From assembly GCF_900573885.1 (NCBI RefSeq), contig NZ_UPSE01000533.1:124001-188000 (forward strand): a stretch of DNA of 64,000 bases, read 5' to 3'. Positions 27,319 through 35,605 of this stretch are shown piece after piece; position 1 is the stretch's first letter; every line of letters starts with the position of its first letter. The notes beneath the pieces were generated by a model that was not told the origin of the DNA, made no database searches, and saw only the letters and a list, made by a program, of their open reading frames with translations. A program made the position numbers and the translations under genes. This stretch comes from Pseudomonas viridiflava (GTDB lineage: Bacteria; Pseudomonadota; Gammaproteobacteria; Pseudomonadales; Pseudomonadaceae).

Positions 27319-28689
27319 ATGCAGCTCTCCTCGCTCACCGCGGTATCCCCCGTTGATGGCCGTTACGCCAGCAAAACCAGCGCTCTGCGCCCAATCTTCA
27401 GCGAATACGGCCTGGTCCGTTTCCGCGTCATGGTCGAGGTTCGCTGGCTTCAGCGCCTGGCCGCGCATACCGGCGTTCCGGAAGTTGCGCCGTTCTCTAC
27501 AGAAGCGAACGCCCTGCTCAACGCGCTGGTCGACAATTTCCAGGTCGAGCACGCCGAGCGCGTCAAGGAAATCGAGCGCACCACCAACCACGACGTAAAA
27601 GCCGTGGAGTACTTGCTCAAAGAACAAGTCGCCAAGCTGCCAGAACTGGCTGCGGTGAGTGAGTTCATCCACTTCGCGTGCACCAGCGAAGACATCAACA
27701 ACCTGTCCCACGCCCTGATGCTGCGCGAAGGCCGCGACACCGTGCTGCTGCCGCTGATGCAGCAACTGGCCGATGCCATCCGTGAGCTGGCCCACCGCTT
27801 CGCCGACGTGCCAATGCTGTCGCGCACCCACGGCCAACCGGCCTCGCCGACCACGCTGGGCAAAGAGCTGGCAAACGTGGTGTACCGCCTGGAGCGCCAG
27901 ATCGCTCAGGTGGCGGCCATTCCGCTGCTGGGCAAAATCAACGGCGCCGTGGGCAACTACAACGCGCACCTGTCGGCTTACCCGCAAGTGGACTGGGAAG
28001 AAAACGCTCGCGCCTTCATCGAGCAAGAGCTGGGCCTGAGCTTCAACCCCTACACCACGCAAATCGAGCCGCACGACTACATTGCCGAGCTGTTCGACGC
28101 GGTTGCCCGCTTCAACACCATCCTGATCGACTTCGACCGTGATATCTGGGGCTACATCTCCCTCGGCTATTTCAAACAGCGCACTATTGCTGGCGAAATC
28201 GGTTCGTCGACCATGCCGCATAAGGTCAACCCGATCGACTTCGAAAACTCCGAAGGCAATCTGGGCATCGCCAATGCGCTGCTGCAGCACCTGGCCAGCA
28301 AGCTGCCGATTTCCCGCTGGCAGCGCGACCTCACCGATTCCACCGTACTGCGCAACCTGGGCGTCGGTTTTGCCCACAGCGTGATCGCGTACGAAGCCAC
28401 CCTTAAAGGCATCAGCAAGCTCGAGCTCAACGCTCAGCGCATTGCTGCCGACCTCGACGCGTGTTGGGAAGTGCTGGCCGAGCCGGTACAAACCGTGATG
28501 CGCCGCTACGGCGTTGAAAATGCCTACGAAAAACTCAAAGAGCTGACGCGCGGCAAAGGCATCAGCGCCGAAGCCCTGCAAACCTTTATTGACGGTCTGG
28601 ATATTCCAGCCGACGCCAAGGTTCAGCTGCGCGCCCTCACCCCGGCTGGTTACGCGGGCAACGCCGCCGCTCAGGCCAAGCGTATCTAA
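27319..28689 (+). CDS. purB: Adenylosuccinate lyase
   Basis: Catalyses two fumarate-releasing steps of purine synthesis (SAICAR to AICAR and adenylosuccinate to AMP). The 456 residues contain the lyase signature GSSTMPHKVNPIDFENSEGN with the catalytic Ser loop, TSEDINNLSHALML, and SRTHGQPASPTTLGKE with catalytic His. Length fits the long E. coli-type enzyme. The ATG lies 205 bases after hflD and the gene is followed by its own terminator. Confidence 0.98.
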   Translation: MQLSSLTAVSPVDGRYASKTSALRPIFSEYGLVRFRVMVEVRWLQRLAAHTGVPEVAPFSTEANALLNALVDNFQVEHAERVKEIERTTNHDVKAVEYLLKEQVAKLPELAAVSEFIHFACTSEDINNLSHALMLREGRDTVLLPLMQQLADAIRELAHRFADVPMLSRTHGQPASPTTLGKELANVVYRLERQIAQVAAIPLLGKINGAVGNYNAHLSAYPQVDWEENARAFIEQELGLSFNPYTTQIEPHDYIAELFDAVARFNTILIDFDRDIWGYISLGYFKQRTIAGEIGSSTMPHKVNPIDFENSEGNLGIANALLQHLASKLPISRWQRDLTDSTVLRNLGVGFAHSVIAYEATLKGISKLELNAQRIAADLDACWEVLAEPVQTVMRRYGVENAYEKLKELTRGKGISAEALQTFIDGLDIPADAKVQLRALTPAGYAGNAAAQAKRI

Positions 28690-28707
28690 CCGACATCGCC
28701 CAGTTGC

Positions 28708-28735
28708 ACGCCCGGCAGTGCCGGGCGTTTTTATT
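28708..28735 (+). terminator. Intrinsic terminator after purB
   Basis: Stem CGCCCGGCA/TGCCGGGCG followed by TTTTTATTT. Confidence 0.88.
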
Positions 28736-28767
28736 TACGGGCTCAAATGACTTTCAAAGGCTTAGCG

Positions 28768-29934
28768 ATGAATCCTGATATTCCGCTTCAGATGCTCGGT
28801 GGCATTACCGCTCGTGAATTCCTGCGCGACTACTGGCAGAAGAAACCCCTGCTGGTACGCCAGGCCATCAGCGATTTCGAAAGTCCCATTTCCGCCGACG
28901 AACTGGCGGGCCTGGCGCTGGAAGAAGAAGTCGAATCGCGCCTTGTGCTTGAGCACGGCGAACGCCCTTGGGAACTGCGCCGCGGCCCGTTCAACGAGGA
29001 CGAATTCGCCACCCTGCCTGAACGCGACTGGACCTTGCTGGTGCAAGCCGTCGACCAGTTCGTGCCGGAAGTGGCCGAGCTGCTGCAGCACTTTCGTTTT
29101 CTGCCGAGCTGGCGCATCGACGATGTGATGATCAGCTTTGCCACGCCGGGCGGCGGTGTAGGCCCGCATTTCGACAATTACGACGTTTTCCTTCTCCAGG
29201 GCCAGGGACACCGGCGCTGGAAAATCGGCCAGATGTGCGACTCGGATAGCCCCATGCTCGAGCATGCGGACCTGCGCATTCTGGCCAACTTTGAACAGAC
29301 CGACGAATGGGTGTTGGAGCCCGGCGACATGCTCTATCTGCCGCCACGTTTGGCTCACTATGGCACCGCCGAGGATGATTGTATGACGTATTCCGTGGGT
29401 TTCCGCGCCCCTAGCGCCGCAGAAGTCTTGACCCATTTCACCGACTTTCTCAGCCAGTTTCTGCCGGACGAAGAGCGCTACAGCGATGCCGGCGCTGCGC
29501 CTGTCAGCGACCCGCACCAGATTCAGCGCGACTCGCTCGACCGCCTCAAAGCATTGCTCAATGAACACATGGGCGACGAGCGTTTGCTGATGACCTGGTT
29601 CGGCCAGTTCATGACCGAGCCGCGCTACCCGGAACTGGTTGCTGGCACTGAGCTGGACGAAGAAGAGCTGCTGGACCAGATCGAAAACGGCGCCATGCTT
29701 GTGCGCAATCCGAGCGCTCGCCTGGCCTGGTCTGAAGTGGGCGACGATTTGGTGCTGTTTGCCAGCGGACAAAGCCGCTTGCTGTCGGCCAGCCTGCGTG
29801 AACTGTTGAAATTGATTTGTGCCGCCGACGTGCTGCACCTGGAAAACCTGGGCCAATGGTTGGCCGACGATGAAGGGCGTAACCTCGTCCTCGAACTGGT
29901 GAAACAAGGAAGTTTGGAGTTTGCAGATGAGTAG
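28768..29934 (+). CDS. roxA: Ribosomal protein uL16 arginine hydroxylase RoxA (YcfD)
   Basis: JmjC-type Fe(II)/2-oxoglutarate oxygenase that hydroxylates an Arg of ribosomal protein L16. The 388 residues show the double-stranded beta-helix with iron ligands His134 and Asp136 in GPHFDNYDVFLLQGQGHRRW and the distal His197 in PPRLAHYGTAED, then a helical dimerisation and winged-helix C-terminus. ATG 28768 is used; 28747 is also in frame but lacks family sequence. Its end overlaps the GNAT start by eight bases, so it heads a four-gene run. Confidence 0.93.
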   Translation: MNPDIPLQMLGGITAREFLRDYWQKKPLLVRQAISDFESPISADELAGLALEEEVESRLVLEHGERPWELRRGPFNEDEFATLPERDWTLLVQAVDQFVPEVAELLQHFRFLPSWRIDDVMISFATPGGGVGPHFDNYDVFLLQGQGHRRWKIGQMCDSDSPMLEHADLRILANFEQTDEWVLEPGDMLYLPPRLAHYGTAEDDCMTYSVGFRAPSAAEVLTHFTDFLSQFLPDEERYSDAGAAPVSDPHQIQRDSLDRLKALLNEHMGDERLLMTWFGQFMTEPRYPELVAGTELDEEELLDQIENGAMLVRNPSARLAWSEVGDDLVLFASGQSRLLSASLRELLKLICAADVLHLENLGQWLADDEGRNLVLELVKQGSLEFADE

Positions 29935-30355
29935 CAACGTTCAGGTAAGGCTCGCCAGCTGGCAGAAAGACAACGCAGACCTGCGCCGCATTCGCGAAAC
30001 CGTGTTTATCGCTGAACAAGCGGTGCCGCCGGAACTGGAATGGGACGCCGAAGATGTCGAAGCCGTGCACTTTCTCGCCGTCGATGGCGATTACGCTATC
30101 GGCACCGCGCGCTTGCTGCCCGACGGGCATATTGGCCGGGTTTCGGTGCTTAAAGACTGGCGCGGGTTGAAAGTCGGGGAACAGCTGATGAACGCCGTTA
30201 TCTGCGAAGCAGAGCGCCGCGGCCTCAAAGAACAAATGCTCAGCGCCCAGGTTCACGCCACGGCGTTCTATGAGCGTCTAGGATTTACCGTAGTCAGCGG
30301 CGAATTTCTCGACGCCGGCATTCCCCATGTAGAGATGAAACGCATCAGTCAGTGA
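29927..30355 (+). CDS. GNAT-family N-acetyltransferase
   Basis: 142 residues with the GNAT core: start VRLASWQKDNADLRRIRETVFIAEQ split over the first helix, AIGTARLLPDGHIGRVSVLKDWRGLKVGEQLM (acetyl-CoA site R/Q-x-x-G-x-G/A region, here RGLKVG) and AQVHATAFYERLGFTVVSGEF. The family resembles YjcF/ElaA-like enzymes; the substrate is unknown. The start ATG 29927 lies inside the end of roxA (eight-base overlap), which suggests coupled translation. Confidence 0.85.
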   Translation: MSSNVQVRLASWQKDNADLRRIRETVFIAEQAVPPELEWDAEDVEAVHFLAVDGDYAIGTARLLPDGHIGRVSVLKDWRGLKVGEQLMNAVICEAERRGLKEQMLSAQVHATAFYERLGFTVVSGEFLDAGIPHVEMKRISQ

Positions 30356-30362
30356 GGTCAGG

Positions 30363-31004
30363 ATGATCGATAAAGACGCTCCGCCAACAGACGCCACGGA
30401 CGGTGTCGCGGAAGAACTGCCAGCCATCGAGTTCGTCTCGCCCGGCAGTTTTACGGTGCACAATCCGCCGCCCTTACAGGCGGAACCGGAGCGTCGCGAA
30501 CCGGCCCCTTTTCACCTCGGCGGGCCGCGTCAACTCGAACACTTCACCCACGCCGAACAAGGCCAGGCGCACGCCCTGGCCTTGCTGCAACAGGCACAAC
30601 GCAGCCTGTGCATCTACACCCCAGATCTTGAACGCTGGCTTTACGACCACAGCAGCGTGCAACAGGCTTGTACGCAGTTCCTGCTGGCCAATCCGAAGAA
30701 TCGTTTGCGCATTCTGGTCAACGACCCGAGCAACGCCGTGAAAGACGGTCATCGCTTGCTGCAACTGTCCCGGCGCCTGCCGAGCAGTCTGCATATTCGC
30801 AAGCTCAACCCCAGCTACAGCAACGATGAAGTGGCCTATCTGCTCGCCGACACCAACGGTTTATTGATGCGGCCCAAGCTGGAGCAACTCGCCGGCTACG
30901 CCTTGTACAACGACCCGGGCCAGGTGCGCGTGCTGCAAAACAAATTCGATCAGGCCTGGGACGTTAGCGTCACCGACCTCGACCTTCGGAGTCTTCTGGT
31001 ATGA
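30363..31004 (+). CDS. Conserved Pseudomonas protein, DUF7931/PLD-like fold
   Basis: 213 residues. The first 50 are Pro/Glu-rich and probably disordered. The rest (FTHAEQGQAHALALLQQAQRS; LCIYTPDLERWLYDHSS; NRLRILVNDPSNAVKDGHRLLQLSRRLPS; SLHIRKLNPSY) resembles the phospholipase-D-like fold, but I see no HKD catalytic motif, so it may be a binding rather than a catalytic protein. Related genes are often labelled histone acetyltransferase HPA2-related, an apparent carry-over from the GNAT neighbour. GAGG precedes the ATG, and the stop overlaps the next gene (ATGA). Confidence 0.72.
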   Translation: MIDKDAPPTDATDGVAEELPAIEFVSPGSFTVHNPPPLQAEPERREPAPFHLGGPRQLEHFTHAEQGQAHALALLQQAQRSLCIYTPDLERWLYDHSSVQQACTQFLLANPKNRLRILVNDPSNAVKDGHRLLQLSRRLPSSLHIRKLNPSYSNDEVAYLLADTNGLLMRPKLEQLAGYALYNDPGQVRVLQNKFDQAWDVSVTDLDLRSLLV

Positions 31005-31810
31005 CCCTGCGCTCGCTGTTTGCCGCCCTGTGCCTGAGTGTCAGCTTGCCGGGGCTGGCCGCTACTGAAGTGATGCCGCTGAACTACCGCACTGCCGACG
31101 ACGTATTGCCGGTGGTGCAATCGGTACTCGGCAACGAAGGCCGGGCCAGCAACTACGGCAACCAGCTCATCGTCAACGCCCCGCCCGCCAAGCTTCAGGA
31201 AGTGCGCGACCTGCTCAAGCAGATCGACAAACAACCAAGGCGCCTGCTCATCAGCGTCGACACCACCGACAGCAACCATATGAACGACCAGGGCTACTCG
31301 GTGAACGGCTCGGCCAGCGCCGGCAACGTGGAAATTCAGTCCGGCCGCGGCGAAGTGAACGGTCGCGATCAGGTGCGCATCATTCATCGCAGCACCCAGA
31401 GCCGAGGCGGCGGCACGCAGCAAGTGCAAACCACCGAAGGCTATCCGGCGCTGATTCAGGTGGGCCAAAGCGTGCCGCTGACCAGCTCGAGCGTCGACGG
31501 TTACGGCCGGGTCTACAACAACACCGAATACCGCAACGTCACCCGTGGGTTTTATGTAACCGCGAGCCTTACCGGCGACGTGGTGCACGTCAGTATCAAC
31601 AACAATAACGACCGCCTCAGCCAGACTCAGCAAGGCGCGATCGACATACAGAACACCAACACCAAAGTGACTGGCCGCCTCGGCGAATGGATCACCATCG
31701 GCGGTGTGAATGAGAGCTCTCAATCCGACCAGAGCGGCTTTATTCAGCGCCGTTCAACGCAAGGTCGTGAAGACATGACGCTGCGCCTGAAGGTCGATGC
31801 CCTGGACTGA
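31001..31810 (+). CDS. Orphan secretin-like N-domain protein, periplasmic
   Basis: 269 residues with a signal peptide (MTLRSLFAALCLSVSLPGLA). Residues 22-75 (EVMPLNYRTADDVLPVVQSVLG...NQLIVNAPPAKLQEVRDLLKQID) match the secretin N-domain (NolW-like) seen in type II/IV secretins. The following region has strand-rich Ser/Gly/Asn sequence ending GREDMTLRLKVDAL, similar to the start of the secretin barrel (GYPALIQVGQSVPLTSSS; ITIGGVNESS), but it is far too short for a channel. It overlaps the previous gene by four bases. Function is unknown. Confidence 0.7.
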   Translation: MTLRSLFAALCLSVSLPGLAATEVMPLNYRTADDVLPVVQSVLGNEGRASNYGNQLIVNAPPAKLQEVRDLLKQIDKQPRRLLISVDTTDSNHMNDQGYSVNGSASAGNVEIQSGRGEVNGRDQVRIIHRSTQSRGGGTQQVQTTEGYPALIQVGQSVPLTSSSVDGYGRVYNNTEYRNVTRGFYVTASLTGDVVHVSINNNNDRLSQTQQGAIDIQNTNTKVTGRLGEWITIGGVNESSQSDQSGFIQRRSTQGREDMTLRLKVDALD

Positions 31811-32308
31811 TCAGGGCAGCGACACGGCCGGAAAACGTGACCCGTCAGTCGGTCGTCGAACAATATGTAGTAGTCAGAAAAAAGCACTACAAAACGTTTG
31901 ACGAAGTCTTTTTGCAAAGGCATGATGGCCCCGCTCCCGCTAATCAGAGGCCCCTCACGGAGGTCTCCGGATCGCAACCTGCTTACCGTAGATTCGATTC
32001 GTGTTTTACCGCTCAAAAGGCAGTTCGACGAGATTGCGACTGGAACGAAGTTGTCCTGAGGGACGGGGAAGCGTTTAACGAATCGGCCAGTTGGTCACAG
32101 CAGCAACACCCATCGGTTTCCACGAACCAGCAAGTGTTAACGCCAGCACCTTCGAACTGTTCGCCCCCTCTGCCCCCTCCTCAGCTTCAATCTCGTCTCA
32201 GTCGATATCTCGTTGCGCTGCAGTACACCGCCCGCTGAAAGACCGCGTTTCTTGTCGGTTTTGAAAGGGAAGTGTCGTGCTCAACCAATCAACTTTGAAG
32301 GATTGACC
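31811..32308 (+). promoter_or_regulatory. Long leader region of aceA
   Basis: 498 bases without a gene I can support. It holds the TGTAGT-N14-ACTACA pair near its start, a GGGGCC/GGCCCC-like GC block around 31930-31960, and a pyrimidine tract (CCCCCTCTGCCCCCTCC) at about 32165-32185. An open frame at 31837-32238 has no ribosome site or coding character. The aceA ribosome site AAGG lies eight bases before its ATG. Confidence 0.6.
31866..31891. promoter_or_regulatory. TGTAGT-N14-ACTACA inverted repeat upstream of aceA
   Basis: Perfect 6-bp arms, same half-sites as those upstream of icd. The distance of about 420 bases to the aceA start implies a long untranslated leader if it is the promoter-proximal operator. 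Confidence 0.6.
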
Positions 32309-33904
32309 ATGTCTGCTTATCAAGATGACATCAAAGCCGTAGCCGCTTTGAAAGAAACCGCCGGCAACAGCTGGAGTGCGATCAACCCTGAGTCCGTCGC
32401 TCGCATGCGCGCTCAGAACCGCTTCAAAACCGGTCTGGATATCGCCAAGTACACCGCCGCTATCATGCGCAAAGACATGGCTGAGTACGACGCTAACTCC
32501 TCCGTCTACACCCAGTCCCTGGGCTGCTGGCACGGCTTTATCGGTCAGCAGAAGCTGATTTCGATCAAAAAGCACCTCAAGACTACCGACAAGCGCTACC
32601 TCTACCTGTCCGGCTGGATGGTTGCTGCTCTGCGTTCGGACTTCGGCCCGCTGCCAGACCAGTCCATGCACGAGAAGACCGCTGTTTCGGGTCTGATCGA
32701 AGAGCTCTACACCTTCCTGCGCCAGGCTGACGCCCGTGAGCTGGACCTGTTGTTCACCGCTCTGGACGCTGCCCGCGCCGCTGGCGATACCGCCAAGGCT
32801 GCCGAGATCCAGGCTCAGGTCGACAACTACGAAACTCACGTAGTACCGATCATTGCCGACATCGACGCTGGTTTCGGTAACCCGGAAGCCACCTACCTGC
32901 TGGCCAAGAAAATGATCGAAGCAGGTGCGTGCTGCATCCAGATCGAAAACCAGGTTTCTGACGAGAAGCAGTGCGGCCACCAAGACGGCAAAGTGACCGT
33001 TCCGCACGAAGACTTCCTGGCCAAGATCAACGCAGTTCGCTACGCATTCCTGGAACTGGGCGTGGACGACGGCGTGATCGTTGCCCGTACCGACTCCCTG
33101 GGTGCCGGCCTGACCAAACAAATCGCTGTAACCAAGACTGCGGGCGACCTGGGCGACCAGTACAACTCCTTCCTGGACTGCGAAGAAGTGTCCCCAAGCG
33201 AGCTGAACAACGGTGACGTGGTTCTGAACCGTGGCGGCAAACTGCTGCGTCCCAAGCGCCTGCCTTCCAACCTGTTCCAGTTCCGCGCTGGCACTGGCGA
33301 AGCTCGCTGCATCCTGGACTGCATCACCTCGCTGCAGAACGGCGCTGACCTGCTGTGGATCGAAACCGAGAAGCCACACGTTGGCCAGATCGCTGCCATG
33401 GTTAACGAGATCCGCAAGGTAATCCCGAACGCCAAGCTGGTTTACAACAACAGCCCGTCCTTCAACTGGACCCTGAACTTCCGTCAGCAAGTGTTCGATG
33501 CATTCGTCGCCGAAGGCAAAGACGTTTCCGCTTACGACCGCGCCAAGCTGATGAGCGTTGATTACGACGCCACCGAACTGGCTCAGGTTGCAGACGAGAA
33601 GATCCGCACCTTCCAACGTGATGGTTCGCAACAGGCTGGTATCTTCCACCACCTGATCACCCTGCCGACCTACCACACCGCTGCGCTGTCCACCGACAAC
33701 CTGGCAAAAGGCTACTTCGCCGACCAAGGCATGCTGGCTTACGTGAAAGGCGTTCAACGCGAAGAGCTGCGTCAAGGCATCGCTTGCGTTAAGCACCAGA
33801 ACATGGCTGGTTCCGACCTGGGCGACAACCATAAAGAATACTTCGCTGGCGAAGCGGCTCTGAAGGCAAGCGGTAAAGACAACACCATGAACCAATTCCA
33901 TTGA
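32309..33904 (+). CDS. aceA: Isocitrate lyase, long (531-residue) class
   Basis: First enzyme of the glyoxylate shunt, cleaving isocitrate to succinate and glyoxylate. The 531 residues begin MSAYQDDIKAVAALKE and include the catalytic loop Cys222 in SDEKQCGHQDGKV, the Mg/substrate region IADIDAGFGNPEATYLL, and VYNNSPSFNWTLNFR. This long class differs from the ~434-residue E. coli enzyme and is typical of pseudomonads. It is monocistronic with a long upstream region and its own terminator. Confidence 0.97.
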   Translation: MSAYQDDIKAVAALKETAGNSWSAINPESVARMRAQNRFKTGLDIAKYTAAIMRKDMAEYDANSSVYTQSLGCWHGFIGQQKLISIKKHLKTTDKRYLYLSGWMVAALRSDFGPLPDQSMHEKTAVSGLIEELYTFLRQADARELDLLFTALDAARAAGDTAKAAEIQAQVDNYETHVVPIIADIDAGFGNPEATYLLAKKMIEAGACCIQIENQVSDEKQCGHQDGKVTVPHEDFLAKINAVRYAFLELGVDDGVIVARTDSLGAGLTKQIAVTKTAGDLGDQYNSFLDCEEVSPSELNNGDVVLNRGGKLLRPKRLPSNLFQFRAGTGEARCILDCITSLQNGADLLWIETEKPHVGQIAAMVNEIRKVIPNAKLVYNNSPSFNWTLNFRQQVFDAFVAEGKDVSAYDRAKLMSVDYDATELAQVADEKIRTFQRDGSQQAGIFHHLITLPTYHTAALSTDNLAKGYFADQGMLAYVKGVQREELRQGIACVKHQNMAGSDLGDNHKEYFAGEAALKASGKDNTMNQFH

Positions 33905-33945
33905 TTCACGGAATGGCTCACTAGGCTTCGGCCTGGGGTGTAAAG

Positions 33946-33974
33946 AAAAGGCGAGCTCAGGCTCGCCTTTTTTT
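33946..33974 (+). terminator. Intrinsic terminator after aceA
   Basis: Stem AAAAGGCGAGC/GCTCGCCTTTT with loop tcag and a run of T. A smaller hairpin (AGGCTTCGGCCT) lies just before it. Confidence 0.9.
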
Positions 33975-34435
33975 ATGCCGGAAAAATGTCGCCTGCGCCG
34001 AAAACGCCTGTCTCGGTTAAGCAGAGCGGCGACACAGCCGCCCCGCCCCCTCTCCCGCTTCGCTAAGGCGCCAACTTCGCCTAACGCTTCGCTCGCTTCT
34101 GCGCTAATAGCAACTACCCTATTTCGACGTAGGTCGTTTCCGATTGGGTGCCTAAATAACAACGAATATCATCTACAGCACAGTTTGCTGTCATAAACAA
34201 CAAAAAAGCGGATATGCGACTAACGACGTAGAAACCGTCATAACCCCGGCACCACGGGCTTTGCGCGATTTGCGCCGCTAAGATGTTGGCCCGTAAGTTA
34301 ATTTTTTATAAGGAAAAATTTACTTACCGTGGCAGACACGCATAAAATTACGAAAATTAGATTGCTGGCTATGGATTACAACCGGCAACTTTCATCTCCC
34401 ATGATTCCGCCGATGCTTGTCTAAGGAGTACCGGC
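33975..34435 (+). promoter_or_regulatory. nuo operon leader and promoter region
   Basis: 461 bases with no supportable gene. The first half has CGCTTCGCT-type intergenic repeats. The middle contains two AAYAAYAA words (AATAACAA 34155-34162 and AACAACAA 34196-34203), the form bound by Hfq/Crc in pseudomonads, on either side of a hairpin ACAGCA/TGCTGT (34175-34191). Then comes an AT-rich inverted repeat (34293-34327) containing a TATAAG -10-like word. TAAGGAGT is the nuoA ribosome site. Confidence 0.5.
34293..34327. repeat. 14-bp AT-rich inverted repeat before nuoA
   Basis: GTAAGTTAATTTTT (34293-34306) and AAAAATTTACTTAC (34314-34327) are complementary at 13 of 14 positions, with a seven-base spacer TATAAGG. 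It lies about 110 bases before the nuoA ATG. Confidence 0.8.
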
Positions 34436-34852
34436 ATGCCTGCTGAAGCTGTCGCAACCATGTCCCACAACTGGGGCTTTGCCATTTTCCTCTTGGGTGT
34501 CGTTGGCCTCTGCGCCTTCATGCTCGGTGTTTCCAGCCTGCTCGGTGGCAAGGCCTGGGGCCGGGTTAAAAACGAGCCATTCGAATCCGGCATGTTGCCT
34601 ACCGGCACCGCGCGCCTGCGCCTGTCGGCAAAATTCTATCTGGTCGCGATGCTCTTCGTGATCTTCGACGTTGAAGCCCTCTTTCTCTTCGCCTGGTCGG
34701 TGTCCGTTCGCGAAAGCGGCTGGGCCGGCTTTATTGAAGCTACAGTTTTTATAGCAATTCTGTTGGCAGGTCTTGTCTACCTATGGCGCATCGGTGCTCT
34801 TGATTGGGCTCCCGAAGGTCGTCGCAAGCGGCAGGCGAAGCTAAAACAATGA
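34436..34852 (+). CDS. nuoA: NADH-quinone oxidoreductase subunit A
   Basis: 138-residue membrane subunit with three transmembrane helices; contacts NuoH and NuoJ near the quinone tunnel of complex I. Key family residues are KNEPFESGMLPTGTARLRLSAKFYLVAMLFVIFDVEALFLFAW, given here in pieces: KNEPFESGM, RLRLSAKFYLVAM and FDVEALFL, the last carrying conserved acids. TAAGGAG before the ATG supports the start. First gene of the thirteen-gene nuo operon. Confidence 0.97.
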   Translation: MPAEAVATMSHNWGFAIFLLGVVGLCAFMLGVSSLLGGKAWGRVKNEPFESGMLPTGTARLRLSAKFYLVAMLFVIFDVEALFLFAWSVSVRESGWAGFIEATVFIAILLAGLVYLWRIGALDWAPEGRRKRQAKLKQ

Positions 34853-34862
34853 GGCTTTGGCG

Positions 34863-35537
34863 ATGCAATACAAACTCACCAGAATCGACCCGGATGCGCC
34901 TAATGAGCAGTATCCGATCGGCGAGCGGGAGACCGTTTCCGATCCTCTAGAGGATCAAGTCCACAAAAACATCTACATGGGCAAATTGCAGGACGTGCTG
35001 AATGGCGCGGTCAACTGGGGACGCAAGAACTCCCTCTGGCCGTACAACTTCGGCCTGTCCTGCTGCTACGTGGAGATGACGACTGCCTTCACCGCTCCCC
35101 ATGACATCGCCCGGTTTGGCGCCGAAGTAATTCGTGCGTCACCCCGTCAGGCTGACTTCATGGTGATCGCGGGCACCCCGTTCATCAAAATGGCTCCGGT
35201 CATCCAGCGCTTGTACGAGCAAATGCTCGAGCCCAAGTGGGTTATTTCCATGGGCGCCTGCGCGAATTCCGGCGGCATGTACGATATTTACTCTGTCGTT
35301 CAGGGCGTGGACAAATTCCTGCCCGTGGACGTTTACGTGCCCGGCTGCCCTCCTCGCCCTGAAGCATTCTTGCAGGCTCTTATGCTCTTGCAGGAATCGA
35401 TTGGCCAGGAGCGTCGCCCACTTTCCTGGGTCGTTGGCGAACAAGGCGTTTACCGCGCCGATATGCCGTCGCAAAAGGAACAGCGCCGTGAACAGCGTAT
35501 TCAGGTAACCAACCTGCGCAGCCCCGACGAAGTGTGA
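34863..35537 (+). CDS. nuoB: NADH-quinone oxidoreductase subunit B
   Basis: Carries the N2 [4Fe-4S] cluster, the last electron carrier before quinone. The 224 residues keep all four ligands: Cys67-Cys68 (GLSCCYVEM), Cys133 (MGACANSGGMYD) and Cys162 (VPGCPPRPE). At residue 106 a Pro replaces a Cys seen in E. coli (AGTPFIKM versus AGTCFTKM), but that Cys is not a ligand. I use ATG 34863, ten bases after nuoA. The gene is full length. Confidence 0.97.
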   Translation: MQYKLTRIDPDAPNEQYPIGERETVSDPLEDQVHKNIYMGKLQDVLNGAVNWGRKNSLWPYNFGLSCCYVEMTTAFTAPHDIARFGAEVIRASPRQADFMVIAGTPFIKMAPVIQRLYEQMLEPKWVISMGACANSGGMYDIYSVVQGVDKFLPVDVYVPGCPPRPEAFLQALMLLQESIGQERRPLSWVVGEQGVYRADMPSQKEQRREQRIQVTNLRSPDEV

Positions 35538-35605
35538 TCTAGCTTTTTCTTACCCAGAAAGCCCGCCGGATTCACCCTTTACGTTGACTGATAGCGACCG
35601 AGACC

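Noticed and set aside
31837..32238. Open frame of 133 codons in the aceA leader
   Set aside because: No ribosome site, low-complexity product, and it lies across the probable operator and leader.
34941..34956. GATCCTCTAGAGGATC, similar to a plasmid polylinker
   Set aside because: It encodes SDPLEDQ of NuoB, which is conserved in relatives, so it is natural coding sequence by chance palindromic.
35166..35190. Cys to Pro change at residue 106 of NuoB as a possible defect
   Set aside because: The residue is not one of the four N2 cluster ligands, all of which are present.
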